DNA from: Hyphomicrobiales bacterium
GTDB taxonomy: Bacteria; Pseudomonadota; Alphaproteobacteria; Rhizobiales; Beijerinckiaceae
Reading direction: 5' to 3'
Length of the DNA stretch: 50,687 nt
Assembly (NCBI GenBank): GCA_019247605.1
Contig: JAFBAS010000187.1
Span: 1-50,687, forward strand
Positions 42,539-50,687 of this stretch are shown in pieces. Position 1 is the first letter of the stretch, and the number at the start of each line of letters is the position of its first letter. A model generated the notes under the pieces. The model was not told the origin of the DNA, did no database searches, and saw nothing but the letters and a program-made list of their open reading frames with translations. The position numbers and the translations under genes were made by a program.

Positions 42539-44169
42539 AGCGCACCTGCTCTTTCACGCAGCACGAACTTCTGGATCTTTCCGGTCGAGGTCTTCGGCAA
42601 CGAACCGTAGATCAAGGTCTTGGGCACCTTGAAACGTGCCATCCGGGCGCGGCAAAAAGCGATCATCTCGGCGTCCTGAGGGGCGTCCACACCCGGCTTG
42701 AGTTCCAGGAAGGCACAAGGCGTCTCTCCCCAGGTCGGGTCCGGACGAGCGACGACGGCGGCCATCATGATCGAAGGATGCTGGGTGAGGACCTCCTCGA
42801 CCTCCAGGCTCGAGATGTTTTCGCCACCCGAGATGATGATGTCCTTAGAACGGTCCTTGATTTCGATCGCGCCATCGGGATGCCAGACCGCAAGGTCGCC
42901 AGAGAGGCACCAGCCCTCCACGAGCGTCTTTGCGGTCGCGGCCTCATTCTTGAGGTAACCTTTCATTACGGTGTTGCTGCGCACCATGATTTCACCGACC
43001 CTCTCACCGTCGCGCGGGACTGGCTGCATTGTCTCAGGATCCGCGACCATGACCGCTTCGACCATCGGATAAGCGACGCCCTGTCGTGCCATGCGAGCGA
43101 AGCGTTCCTCCGCCGGGAGCCCGTTCCATTCGGGCTGGAACACGCAGGAGGTGGCCGGCCCATAGGTTTCGGTTGCGCCATAAAGATGGGTGACACGGAA
43201 CCCTATGGCTTCCATGGAGCGGAAGACGGATGACGGTGGCGCCGCACCACCCGTCGCGATCGTGACCTTGTGATCGAAAGCCACACGTTGCTCTTTCGGA
43301 GCATGTGCCAGCATGTTCAGCACGATCGGAGCGCCACAAAGATGCGTCACCTTATGCTCGGCGATGAGGCGGAAGATCGTCGCCGGCTCGACCTTGCGCA
43401 GGCACACCTGCGTGCCGCCGGCCGCGACCACCGCCCAAGGGTAGGACCAGCCGCAGCAATGGAACATCGGCAGGGTCCACAGATAGACACTGTCGAAGGT
43501 GAGCCCGAAGCTGAAGCCGTTGCCGAGCGCGGAGAGATACGCACCGCGATGACTATAGACCACCCCTTTCGGGTCCCCTGTCGTGCCGGAGGTGTAAAGA
43601 AGGCAAAGCGACTGCCACTCGTCGGGGATGCCCGGCCATTCGAATTCCGGATCGGCGCTCGCGAGCACGTCCTCGTAGCGAAGTGCGCCAGCCGGCGCGT
43701 TCGCCCCGAGCGGCGCCTCGATGTCGATGACCGTCATCTCGTGATCGACGTTTTCGAGCGCGGCCGTCACCAGCGCCGCGTATTCGCGATCGACGATCAG
43801 CACCTTCGCTTGTCCGTGATTCAGGGAAAAGGCGATATTGGCCGCATCGAGCCGCGTGTTGAGCGGGTTGAGGACAGCGCCGAGCATCGGCACGCCGTAG
43901 AAGGCCTCGATGAGCTCCGGGATATTCGAGGCAATGATCGCCACCGTGTCGAGACGCGTGACCCCGAGCGCCGCGAGGCCTGACGCCAACCGCACGCAGC
44001 GATCGTAAAGTTGGGTGTAGGTGAAGCGGCGCTCCCCATCGATCACGGCGACCTTGTCCGGGAAGGCGCTCGCCGCGCGCGTCAAGAAGCTCACCGGCGA
44101 TAATGGCACGAAGTTCGCCGCGTTGGCTTCGAGCCCGATCTCGAAGGCACTGAGGTCCTGCAACATCAT
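42535..44169 (-). CDS. Acyl-CoA synthetase (AMP-forming)
   Basis: A 544-residue adenylate-forming ligase: the phosphate loop LLYTSGTTGDPKG, YGATETYGP, the hinge region SGDLAVWHPDGAIEIKDRSKDIIISGGENI and the C-terminal catalytic Lys in PKTSTGKIQ. It joins a carboxylic acid to CoA through an acyl-adenylate. The FHCCGW stretch is common in medium- and long-chain fatty acyl synthetases. First gene of the block acs-phaE-phaC-hydrolase-hydrolase, all with overlapping ends, so it presumably activates a hydroxy or fatty acid for polymer synthesis. The acid is not known. Confidence 0.88.
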   Translation of the reverse strand: MMLQDLSAFEIGLEANAANFVPLSPVSFLTRAASAFPDKVAVIDGERRFTYTQLYDRCVRLASGLAALGVTRLDTVAIIASNIPELIEAFYGVPMLGAVLNPLNTRLDAANIAFSLNHGQAKVLIVDREYAALVTAALENVDHEMTVIDIEAPLGANAPAGALRYEDVLASADPEFEWPGIPDEWQSLCLLYTSGTTGDPKGVVYSHRGAYLSALGNGFSFGLTFDSVYLWTLPMFHCCGWSYPWAVVAAGGTQVCLRKVEPATIFRLIAEHKVTHLCGAPIVLNMLAHAPKEQRVAFDHKVTIATGGAAPPSSVFRSMEAIGFRVTHLYGATETYGPATSCVFQPEWNGLPAEERFARMARQGVAYPMVEAVMVADPETMQPVPRDGERVGEIMVRSNTVMKGYLKNEAATAKTLVEGWCLSGDLAVWHPDGAIEIKDRSKDIIISGGENISSLEVEEVLTQHPSIMMAAVVARPDPTWGETPCAFLELKPGVDAPQDAEMIAFCRARMARFKVPKTLIYGSLPKTSTGKIQKFVLRERAGAL

Positions 44170-44265
44170 CGGAGTTCCTCCGTCATTGTTCGCGCGCAGG
44201 ATGTTCCATTTATCAACTCATCCTGGTGCCGCGCCCTGCCGCTCTCCTTGGTCGCGGCCTGGAGT

Positions 44266-45078
44266 TCACAGAGACGAGACCAGGTGGCCGCCGTCGACGA
44301 CGACCACGCTCCCCGTCATGTAAGAACCTGCCTCCGAAGCCAGCAGCAGCAGCGGCCCTTCGAGCTCTCGCAACTCGCCGAGACGTCGCTGGGGCACCCG
44401 CTTGACGAGCGCCTTGCCCGCATCGCTGGTGAAGAATTCATCATTGAGCTCGGTCTCGAAATACCCCGGCGCAAGCGCGTTGACGCGGATGCCATGTCGC
44501 GCCCATTCGAGCGCAAGCGCCTTGGTCATTTGCACGACGCCCGCCTTGGAGATCGCATAAGGGGCGACCGCGCCCGCCACGCGCAAGCCCAAGATCGAAG
44601 CGATGTTGACGATCGAGCCTGCGATCTTTGCTGCGACCATTCGCCTGCCCATTGCCTGCGCGGTGAGCCACACACCTTTCAGGTTGGTGTCGATGACCTT
44701 ATCCCAATCCCGCTCGTTCTGGTCGAATGCGGTCTTGGCGTGCGTGACCCCGGCATTGTTCACCAGAACCTCGACAGCGCCGAAATTGGCGCGCGCGGCG
44801 TCGAGCGCGGCCTCGATGCTCGCAGGCGAAGTGACATCCATAACGACGCTTTGCGCTTTCCCCTTCGCCGCCTCGATCTCCTCGACCGTCTTCGCCAGCG
44901 CTTCCGCCCGTCTCGCAGCGACCGTCACGCGTGCGCCCCGGCTTGCGAGGAAAGCGGCAAGGTGCCGACCGAGGCCGCTCGAACCCCCGGTCACCAGCAC
45001 ATGCTTTTCTTCAAGGGAAAACATGTCGGTCCTGCGATCCGCATCCGTCAGCTTTTCGCCTACGCTCCCCGCCGACAT
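44266..45078 (-). CDS. SDR-family oxidoreductase
   Basis: A 270-residue NAD(P)-dependent short-chain dehydrogenase: cofactor loop TGGSSGLGRH, NNAG in VLVNNAGVTHAK, catalytic Ser in NIASILG, and YAISK. The second Gly-rich end VVVDGGHLVSS is standard. It could serve as an acetoacetyl-CoA reductase (PhaB role) for the downstream PhaEC, or oxidise another hydroxy compound; the sequence does not decide. ATG at 45078 overlaps the lipocalin-like gene stop (TGATG); an ATG at 45024 is an alternative. About 97 bp separate it from the acyl-CoA synthetase gene. Confidence 0.85.
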   Translation of the reverse strand: MSAGSVGEKLTDADRRTDMFSLEEKHVLVTGGSSGLGRHLAAFLASRGARVTVAARRAEALAKTVEEIEAAKGKAQSVVMDVTSPASIEAALDAARANFGAVEVLVNNAGVTHAKTAFDQNERDWDKVIDTNLKGVWLTAQAMGRRMVAAKIAGSIVNIASILGLRVAGAVAPYAISKAGVVQMTKALALEWARHGIRVNALAPGYFETELNDEFFTSDAGKALVKRVPQRRLGELRELEGPLLLLASEAGSYMTGSVVVVDGGHLVSSL

Positions 45079-45554
45079 CAGCGCACCTTTTTCCACACGA
45101 GGATCGAGCGGCCCATGGTGCCGTCGAGATAGCTCTTGTAGGGCGCGGTCGTGATCGTCAGCGTGTCACCTTCCAGAACGAAATGGCGAATCTGGTCCGT
45201 GCCGGTCCAGGCCTGATTCCACGAAGTGTCGATGTGGTGGACGACGACGTTGTCGCCGAGCGAGAAGGCACCCGCATAGGCGACCATGGTGCCGAGAAGC
45301 TGCACGCCCTCTTCATCGGTCGGCACCGCATCGCGCGGAGCGACACGATCATGGCGCGTGAAGATCGCATACATGCGTCCGTCCGGTGCGTAACCGATGT
45401 AGCCGTCGGGAGAATCTCCGAACTGATTGTGCCGATGGCCGTCCGACAGGCGTTCGCGAACATAGGATTGCAGCTTCCAGGTGCCGAGCACGGCGCAATC
45501 CGGCGCGGGCAGACCGCGCTTCACCGACGCCAAAATGATCGCGTCCGTCTGCAA
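45078..45554 (-). CDS. Lipocalin-like domain protein
   Basis: A 158-residue protein of the lipocalin-like family (Pfam Lipocalin_5): LGTWKLQSYVRE near the start, GYIGYAPDGRMYAIFTR, then AYAGAFSLGDNVVVHHIDTSWNQAWTGTDQIRHFVLEGDTLTI. It should form a small beta-barrel that binds a hydrophobic or aromatic ligand. No signal peptide, so cytosolic. It lies between pcaG and the SDR, co-directional with both, which suggests handling of aromatic or acyl intermediates; this is inference. Such genes are often seen in aromatic catabolic clusters. Confidence 0.75.
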   Translation of the reverse strand: MQTDAIILASVKRGLPAPDCAVLGTWKLQSYVRERLSDGHRHNQFGDSPDGYIGYAPDGRMYAIFTRHDRVAPRDAVPTDEEGVQLLGTMVAYAGAFSLGDNVVVHHIDTSWNQAWTGTDQIRHFVLEGDTLTITTAPYKSYLDGTMGRSILVWKKVR

Positions 45555-45691
45555 ATTCGACCTCCCATTCTGGTCGGTCCGGCAAGGCGAGCTCGACTTG
45601 CCGGACGAACCCCTGCGTTCAGGAAATCACCTCCTCCAAGTTGCGCCGAGGAGTGTCCGGCGCCGGCGATCACGCAAATAGCGCGCGGCGA

Positions 45692-46330
45692 TCACGCATC
45701 AAAAAACACCGTCTCCCGCTCTCCTTGCAGATAGATGTCGAACGTATAAGTGACATTGCCGTCGCGCTCGGAACGCGGCGCGATCAAGGTCTTGCGACGT
45801 TCCGGTTGCTCGATGATGTTCAGAACCGGATCCGCGGCATTCGCCGCCTCCTCATCCGCGAAATACATTCGCGTCGCAAGGCCGATATTGATGCCGCGCG
45901 AGGCAATCCAGAAATTGATGTGCGGCGCCATGCGCTTTCGTCCCTTGCGCCCTATCACGGCTCCCGGCTTGATCGTGCGGATGGTATAGACGCCAGTCGC
46001 GAAATCGGTTCCCGTGCGCGCCCATCCGCGAAAGCTTTTGTCGAGGGCGCCCTGTTGCCGGTCGGCCGAGTGGTTGTAGCGGCCCGCCGCGTTCGCCTGC
46101 CACGTCTCGACCAGCACGTCCCTCGTGGCGAGGCCCGCACCATCGAAGACGCGGCCTTTGATGGTGATGCGCTCTCCAGGAACGCGCGGCCCCGCAATGT
46201 CGCCGCCGAAATTGTTCTCGAAAATGTCGAAACCCGCCTGTTTCGGGATGAGGCCTATATGCACGTAAGGCCCGGCCGTTTGCGAAGGCGTCTCCGGCAC
46301 ATAGGAACCTCCAAACGGCATGCTCCTCAT
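45692..46330 (-). CDS. pcaG: Protocatechuate 3,4-dioxygenase alpha subunit
   Basis: A 212-residue protein, normal for PcaG. Landmarks: SQTAGPYVHIGL at the start, LVETWQANAAGRYNHS, TIRTIKPGAV and PHINFWIASRGINIGLATRMYF. The alpha subunit forms the binding cleft with PcaH but carries no iron. The ATG at 46330 follows GGGGAGTTGAG and lies one base after the pcaH stop, so the two are coupled. Together they cut protocatechuate to 3-carboxy-cis,cis-muconate. Confidence 0.93.
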   Translation of the reverse strand: MRSMPFGGSYVPETPSQTAGPYVHIGLIPKQAGFDIFENNFGGDIAGPRVPGERITIKGRVFDGAGLATRDVLVETWQANAAGRYNHSADRQQGALDKSFRGWARTGTDFATGVYTIRTIKPGAVIGRKGRKRMAPHINFWIASRGINIGLATRMYFADEEAANAADPVLNIIEQPERRKTLIAPRSERDGNVTYTFDIYLQGERETVFFDA

Positions 46331-46331
46331 C

Positions 46332-47066
46332 TCAACTCCCCTGGAGTTTGTTTTCGAACAAGGTCTGGCGGGTGCCGCGCAAGACGATATCGAAGCGATA
46401 GGCGAGACATTCGAGCGGCAAGGCTGCGTTGAGGTCGAGCCTCGCGACCAAGCGGTCCACGGCCGTTTTGTCGGGGATGGTGGCAATGATGGAATCATGC
46501 GCGATCAGAGGATCCCCCTCGAAATACATCTGCGTGATGAGACGCTGCACGAAGGCGGTGCCGAACACCGAGAAATGGATGTGCGCGGGCCGCCAGCTGT
46601 TCACGTGGTTACGAAACGGGTAGGCACCGGGCTTGATGGTGCGAAAGAAATAATGCCCGTTCTCATCGGTGATCATTCGGCCGCAGCCGCCGAAATTAGG
46701 ATCGATCGCCGCGATGTAAGTGTCGTTTCGATGCCGATAGCGCCCTCCGGCGTTGGCCTGCCACACCTCGACGAGCGTGCCCGAAATCGGCTTTCCATTG
46801 CCGTCGAGCACATATCCGTGCACGATGATTTGCTCTCCAATCGGCTCCCCATCCGTCGCGTAGTTGTGCAAAAGGTCGTGGTCATCGGGCCCGAGTTCGT
46901 CAGGCGAAAATATCGGACCCGTGACTTCGGAGAGCGAATTCTGCAGCGACCACAAAGGGATGCGCGGCGAGCGCAGGACGCTCGTCTTGTAAACCGGCGT
47001 GTGCGCCGGCGGATGGATATTCCGATCGCGCTGATGGAATTCGGCATCGACGGTGGAGCGGCGCAC
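46332..47066 (-). CDS. pcaH: Protocatechuate 3,4-dioxygenase beta subunit
   Basis: The catalytic subunit with the non-haem Fe(III) ligands in place: first Tyr in [10 protein letters not shown], second Tyr in [13 protein letters not shown], and the two His in [35 protein letters not shown] is the normal N-terminal block. With the GTG at 47066 the protein has 244 residues, as usual for PcaH; the frame is open to an ATG at 47222 (7 bp after the MFS gene), which would add a 52-residue low-complexity extension. I prefer the shorter form on length; the ribosome site does not decide. Acts on protocatechuate made by QuiC. Confidence 0.93.
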   Translation of the reverse strand: MRRSTVDAEFHQRDRNIHPPAHTPVYKTSVLRSPRIPLWSLQNSLSEVTGPIFSPDELGPDDHDLLHNYATDGEPIGEQIIVHGYVLDGNGKPISGTLVEVWQANAGGRYRHRNDTYIAAIDPNFGGCGRMITDENGHYFFRTIKPGAYPFRNHVNSWRPAHIHFSVFGTAFVQRLITQMYFEGDPLIAHDSIIATIPDKTAVDRLVARLDLNAALPLECLAYRFDIVLRGTRQTLFENKLQGS

Positions 47067-47228
47067 CTCATCGGCGTGCCTCCCGCCTCGCCTGCCTTCG
47101 GCATTGCCGGTTTTTTGTCCCCTCTCCTGCCCGGCGCCATGCAGCACGGTGGGAGCCGCGGACGCCTTGGGCAAGGATGGCCTCGACATGGAGGCTTTTG
47201 CGATCGGGCGGCGCCGGCTCATGAGGTG

Positions 47229-48641
47229 CTATGACCGCGCGAGGCGCGTGCCTGCTGCGTCAGCGAGACTTTCCGCGCGCAAGCGTTCGTAATCTCCCTC
47301 GCTTACGGGAACGGCCGAGCTGTCGCCGAGATCATTGAGATGAATGCGATAGGTCTCGCGCGCGCTCAAGGCGGCGAGCGCCGAGATTACCGTGATACCG
47401 AAAGCAAGCGCGCCGATCGTGAGCGGGACGTTGTTCGATCCCGGAGGAGCAACCCAAGCGAACAGCGCCGGAAGAAGCGCGGTAATCATGGTCCCGACAT
47501 TTTGCGCGATGGCCATGGCGGTGACCCGCGTGCGCGTCGGGAAAAGCTCGGGGTAGAAGCTCGGGAAAATCGCGTTGTAGCCTTGATACACCACGCCCCA
47601 CATCAGGAGTGAAATGACGATGGCGAGCGGCACGTTCTTGATGCTGATCGCGTAGAGATAAGCAAAGGAAAGCAGCCCGGCTGCGAGCGACCCGATGATG
47701 ATCGGCGGCCTACGGCCGATCTTGTCGGAAAGATTGCCGACATAGGGGATGACGAGCACGGCCACGATGTTGCCGAGCACGGGTATCCACAAATAAACGT
47801 CCTTTGAAAACCCGATCCCGTAGGCCGGTTGAACGGCGTAAGCGGCTCCAAAGATCGTCGCCACCACCGGAATGACATTCATCAGCGCCATGCAGACCAC
47901 ACGCAGCATGTCTTTCCAGCTCACCTGGAATGCCTGGACGATCGGGGCCTTCGGCACCTCCCCATGGGCTCCTTCTGCCTCGAAGGCCGGCGTCTCGGCC
48001 ACCTTGCGGCGAATGATGTAGCCCGCGATGATGACGACGATGCTTGCGAGAAATGGAACGCGCCAACCCCAGCTCATGAACTGAGCATCCGGCATGAAGT
48101 GCGCGATCGGCAGAAAGATAGCTGCCGCCAAAATCTGCCCCGCTTGCACGCCCTGCAACGTAAAACTCGCAAAAAAGCCCCGCCGCCCGAATGGTGCGTG
48201 CTCGAGAATCATCGAGCTCGCGCCCGAAATCTCACCCGCGACCGCAAAGCCTTGAACGAGGCGCAAGATGACAAGAAGCACCGGCGCCCAGATGCCGACC
48301 TGTGCGTAGGTCGGCAGTACGCCGACCGCCATGGTGGAAAAACCCATCAGAAACATGCACAGGAGCAAGACGGTCTTGCGGCCGTGCGTATCGCCCCAGT
48401 GGCCGAGAACGAAGGCACCGATCGGGCGCGCCACATAGCCCACTCCATACGTCGCAAGCGACGCCACGATCGCTACCCTCGGATCTTCGGACGGGAAGAA
48501 GATTTGCGGGAAGACGAGCGAGGCGGCCGTGGCATAGATAAAGAAATCATAGTATTCGAGCGCCGAGCCGATCCATCCGCTGGCAGCCGCTTTCTTGGTT
48601 TCGTGAGTGCCTGACGGCTCATGTTCCATCGCAGCTACCAT
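47229..48641 (-). CDS. MHS-family MFS transporter for an aromatic or hydroaromatic acid
   Basis: A 470-residue, 12-helix symporter: GSALEYYDFFIYATAASLVFPQIFF, ARPIGAFVLGHWGDTHGRKTVLL, LRLVQGFAVAGEISGASSMILEHA, YVGNLSDKIGRRPPI. This is the second transporter of this family in the window (the first at 32808). Its place directly before pcaHG suggests import of protocatechuate, quinate or shikimate. The ATG at 48641 and another at 48629 are both possible starts. About 300 bp without a gene separate it from the shikimate dehydrogenase upstream and may hold a promoter. Confidence 0.88.
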   Translation of the reverse strand: MVAAMEHEPSGTHETKKAAASGWIGSALEYYDFFIYATAASLVFPQIFFPSEDPRVAIVASLATYGVGYVARPIGAFVLGHWGDTHGRKTVLLLCMFLMGFSTMAVGVLPTYAQVGIWAPVLLVILRLVQGFAVAGEISGASSMILEHAPFGRRGFFASFTLQGVQAGQILAAAIFLPIAHFMPDAQFMSWGWRVPFLASIVVIIAGYIIRRKVAETPAFEAEGAHGEVPKAPIVQAFQVSWKDMLRVVCMALMNVIPVVATIFGAAYAVQPAYGIGFSKDVYLWIPVLGNIVAVLVIPYVGNLSDKIGRRPPIIIGSLAAGLLSFAYLYAISIKNVPLAIVISLLMWGVVYQGYNAIFPSFYPELFPTRTRVTAMAIAQNVGTMITALLPALFAWVAPPGSNNVPLTIGALAFGITVISALAALSARETYRIHLNDLGDSSAVPVSEGDYERLRAESLADAAGTRLARS

Positions 48642-48938
48642 GGGATGTCCTCGCCCTTATCTGCCGCTCGGGCGGCTTTTGTCTCGTTGCCTTCGGTGCC
48701 GATCTGGCAACTTGGAACCACCTTGAGCTGCTCCGATGTCTCGGTGAGTCCGAGGCGGTGATCGGCGAAAGCAGATTAACAAACAAGATGCCGACGGCAA
48801 GCCGGTTTTAGAGACTGGCGCCCGAGGGTGGAGGTGAGGGCACGCGGTTCAGGCCCAATTGAACGCGCGCGAATAAGTGGATCACCGGGCGGCCCCTGAA
48901 GGATGCTCGCCGTGGAGCGCACTCGTTTTAAGTATTTG

Positions 48939-49772
48939 TCAGTATACGATCGTGGCGACGCGTCTCAATTCTTGGGGCGTCGTCGTCGGAAATCCGAAGA
49001 ATTCGAGATACGCCGGGATTTGCTCGAACAACATATCCGTCCCGATTTGGATGCCGCAACCCTTGGCGCGGGCCGCCTTCAGGAAAGGGGTCATCGCCTG
49101 TTTCATGACCACCTCTCCCACGAACGCGGAAGGCGCGACGCGCTCGACGTCGAGTGGGAGCGGATCGCCCTCCTTCATGCCGATCGGCGTCGCGTTGATG
49201 ACGATGTCGTAGCCTTGCGGGTCCTTGCTTGCGAGCTCGATCTCGAGCTTCGGGTAATGCGCACGTAACCGCGAAGCGAGCGCTTCGGCCGCGGCTGTGC
49301 TCACGTCGAAGAGGCCGAGCCGCGCAATTCCCGCGGCCGCAAGCGAGGCCGCGATCGCCGAGCCCACGCCGCCGCTGCCAACGACGAGGGCTTTCTTGCC
49401 GGCCACCTCGCGTCCGTTGCGCTTGACGCCACGTACGAAGCCCTCTCCATCGAACATGTCGCCCAGCAATGTGCCGTCGGCGCGCCGCAAAATGGCGTTG
49501 CAGGCACCAGCGATCTTCGCCGCCGTCGACACCTCGTCGACGAGCGCGACGGTGGTGACCTTGTGCGGCATGGTTACGAGGGCGCCGCGAATGTTGCTGA
49601 GCCTGAAAAGGGCGGGCAAGAAGGTTGCGTAATCCTCCCCTTTCACGCCCATCGGCACGACGACGGCGTCGACGCCGATCGAATCGAAATAGGGGTTGTA
49701 GATCAAGGGTGCCTTGAAGGATTCGGTCGGATAGCCGAGATGCGCGATCAAAGTCGTTTTTCCGCTGATCAT
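48939..49772 (-). CDS. Shikimate/quinate dehydrogenase-like protein
   Basis: A 277-residue NAD(P)-dependent enzyme of the AroE superfamily. Catalytic Lys71 (GALVTMPHK) and Asp108 (GDMFDGEGF) match the family pair, and the cofactor loop is VVGSGGVGSAI (131-141). The SxS motif that binds shikimate in normal AroE is not recognisable (YPTESFKAPLIYN), and NTDG is MFDG, so this is a divergent member, more likely catabolic than part of aromatic amino acid synthesis. It would oxidise shikimate or quinate to the dehydro acid used by QuiC. The ATG at 49772 has its AGGAG inside the end of the neighbouring insertion sequence. Confidence 0.85.
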   Translation of the reverse strand: MISGKTTLIAHLGYPTESFKAPLIYNPYFDSIGVDAVVVPMGVKGEDYATFLPALFRLSNIRGALVTMPHKVTTVALVDEVSTAAKIAGACNAILRRADGTLLGDMFDGEGFVRGVKRNGREVAGKKALVVGSGGVGSAIAASLAAAGIARLGLFDVSTAAAEALASRLRAHYPKLEIELASKDPQGYDIVINATPIGMKEGDPLPLDVERVAPSAFVGEVVMKQAMTPFLKAARAKGCGIQIGTDMLFEQIPAYLEFFGFPTTTPQELRRVATIVY

Positions 49773-49776
49773 GACC

Positions 49777-50588
49777 GAAACTCCTGATCTTGCTAGGACG
49801 CGGACTCATTAAGGCGCAGCCATACCCTGATTGACGCGAGTTGAACGAAGGCTAGGTAGTTGGCAGCGAGCCTATCGTAGCGCGTCGCCACACGACGACA
49901 TTGTTTGATTCTGTTGAAGAACCGCTCGACCTGGTTGCGAGCGCGGTAGAGATAGGGGCTGAAGCAGATCGGATCACTACGATTGCTTTTCGGCGGGATG
50001 TTGGCCCACGCGCCCTTCCTCATGGCAAGCTCTCTGATCCAGCCGGCGTCATAGCCACGGTCGGCAAGCAGCATTGACCCGACTTTCAGACGACACAGCA
50101 GTTTTCCTGCAAGCCGCGCGTCGTGGGCCTCACCGGGGCTCAGCGCCAGCCGTACCGGCAGACCCTTGCTATCGACCACCGCATGGATTTGGTCGTCAAG
50201 CCGCCGCGTGCCCCCCTTGCCCCCCTATCGATTGGTGCTGGTTTCGTGTGATACAGGCTCCATGCTGATGCACGCAGACAATGGAGGTGTCGATCATCTG
50301 GACATCGGCATGATAGGAAGCGGCGAGCGCGTCGATGATGCGGCCCCATACACTAGCCCGCCGCCACCCAACGAAGCGGTTATAGCAAGTGGTGTACGGA
50401 CCAAACGCCTCGGGCAGATCACGCCAGGGTGCTCCTGATCGGAGGACCCAGAAGATGCCGTTGATGACACGTCGGTCGTTTACCCGAGGAACGCCACGCG
50501 GCTTTGTTCGGCAGCATCGGCTTAATGGCAGTCCATTCATGATCGGCGAGTTCGTAGCGCATGATTCGAGCCCCAGTTCGGGAGTTTG
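49777..50588 (-). mobile_element. IS5-family insertion sequence, degenerate
   Basis: An element of about 812 bp. Terminal inverted repeats are recognisable: GAAACTCCTGATCT (49777-49790) against CAAACTCCCGAACT (complement of 50575-50588), 11 of 14 matching. The inside encodes an IS5-family (IS427-group-like) transposase broken by frame changes. No clear target duplication was found. Its left end lies 4 bp before the start codon of the shikimate dehydrogenase. The outer edges are estimates from the repeats. Confidence 0.8.
49793..50562 (-). pseudogene. IS5-family transposase, frameshifted
   Basis: The reading starts at ATG 50562 (MRYELADHEWTAIKPMLPNK), shifts frame at about 50502 (one extra base before CCGCGTGGC) to PRGVPRVNDRRVINGIFWVLRSGAPWRDLPEAFGPYTTCYNRF, and shifts again in a G6 tract at 50220-50225 so that HQSIGG continues as KGGTRRLDDQIHAVVDSKG and then LPVRLALSPGEAHD. 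DDE acidic residues are in place (MIDTSIV, LADRGYD, QVERFFNRIKQ). The last part is intact to the TAG at 49793. Related IS elements use one programmed frameshift near an A-rich site; two shifts, one in a G tract, point to a dead copy unless sequencing errors are involved. Confidence 0.85.
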
Positions 50589-50687
50589 AATCACGGCAGT
50601 CCTGCCAAACGCAACGCTCCTGGTCCGAGCCTGGTACGGCGCTTACGGGCAGGAGCGGACATCAACCGGCCCCCAACGTCTGCCAAA

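Overview
The window looks like a piece of the chromosome of a high-GC alphaproteobacterium, most likely order Hyphomicrobiales (Rhizobiales). Grounds: many short proteins of the type scattered through Bradyrhizobium and Beijerinckiaceae-like genomes, a DUF2778 protein, CtrA-like TTAACCAT sites, a Tad/Cpa pilus remnant, a QuiC-type dehydratase/dioxygenase fusion and an IS5-family element of the rhizobial kind. I cannot name a genus. No tRNA, rRNA, CRISPR array or prophage was seen.

Layout. 1-3349 (+): edge of a Tad/Cpa pilus region (a cut-off gene tail, a lipoprotein, a membrane SH3 protein, a TadD-like TPR lipoprotein and CpaB). 3504-11171: mostly small secreted, membrane or cytosolic proteins of unknown function, plus two cell-wall enzymes of L,D-transpeptidase type (YkuD at 5431, DUF2778 at 9652) and a SAM methyltransferase. 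11172-15594: a D-2-hydroxyacid dehydrogenase and an MmgE/PrpD protein in one operon, then an orphan ParA behind a striking palindrome. 15786-20431: a candidate structured RNA, two divergent LuxR-type regulators with differently damaged receiver domains, and small proteins. 20617-24656: hotdog-fold protein, dodecin, DUF2270 membrane protein, and a thiamine-diphosphate enzyme with a Tat signal.

24934-28086 (-): a tightly overlapping metal-uptake operon (binding protein, ATPase, permease, Fur/Zur regulator) behind an operator-like inverted repeat. 28192: a frameshifted DUF1348 gene. 28785-32494 (-): a periplasmic alcohol-oxidation module made of a PQQ dehydrogenase carrying the Asp-x-Asp lanthanide signature, a diheme cytochrome c, cytochrome b561 and a small membrane protein.

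32808-36282 (+) and 39090-49772 (-) together hold a quinate/shikimate and protocatechuate catabolic set: two MHS-type transporters, a divergent shikimate dehydrogenase, QuiC (3-dehydroshikimate to protocatechuate) and PcaHG (protocatechuate ring cleavage). On the minus strand this set runs on into a lipocalin-like protein, an SDR, an acyl-CoA synthetase, a class III polyhydroxyalkanoate synthase (PhaE, PhaC) and two alpha/beta-hydrolases, most of them joined by short overlaps. This physical link between aromatic-acid catabolism and a two-subunit polyester synthase is the most interesting arrangement in the window. The later pca genes (pcaB, C, D, I, J, F) are not visible here. An IS5-family element with a broken transposase ends about 5 bp from the start codon of the shikimate dehydrogenase, and its terminal repeat supplies that gene's ribosome binding site.
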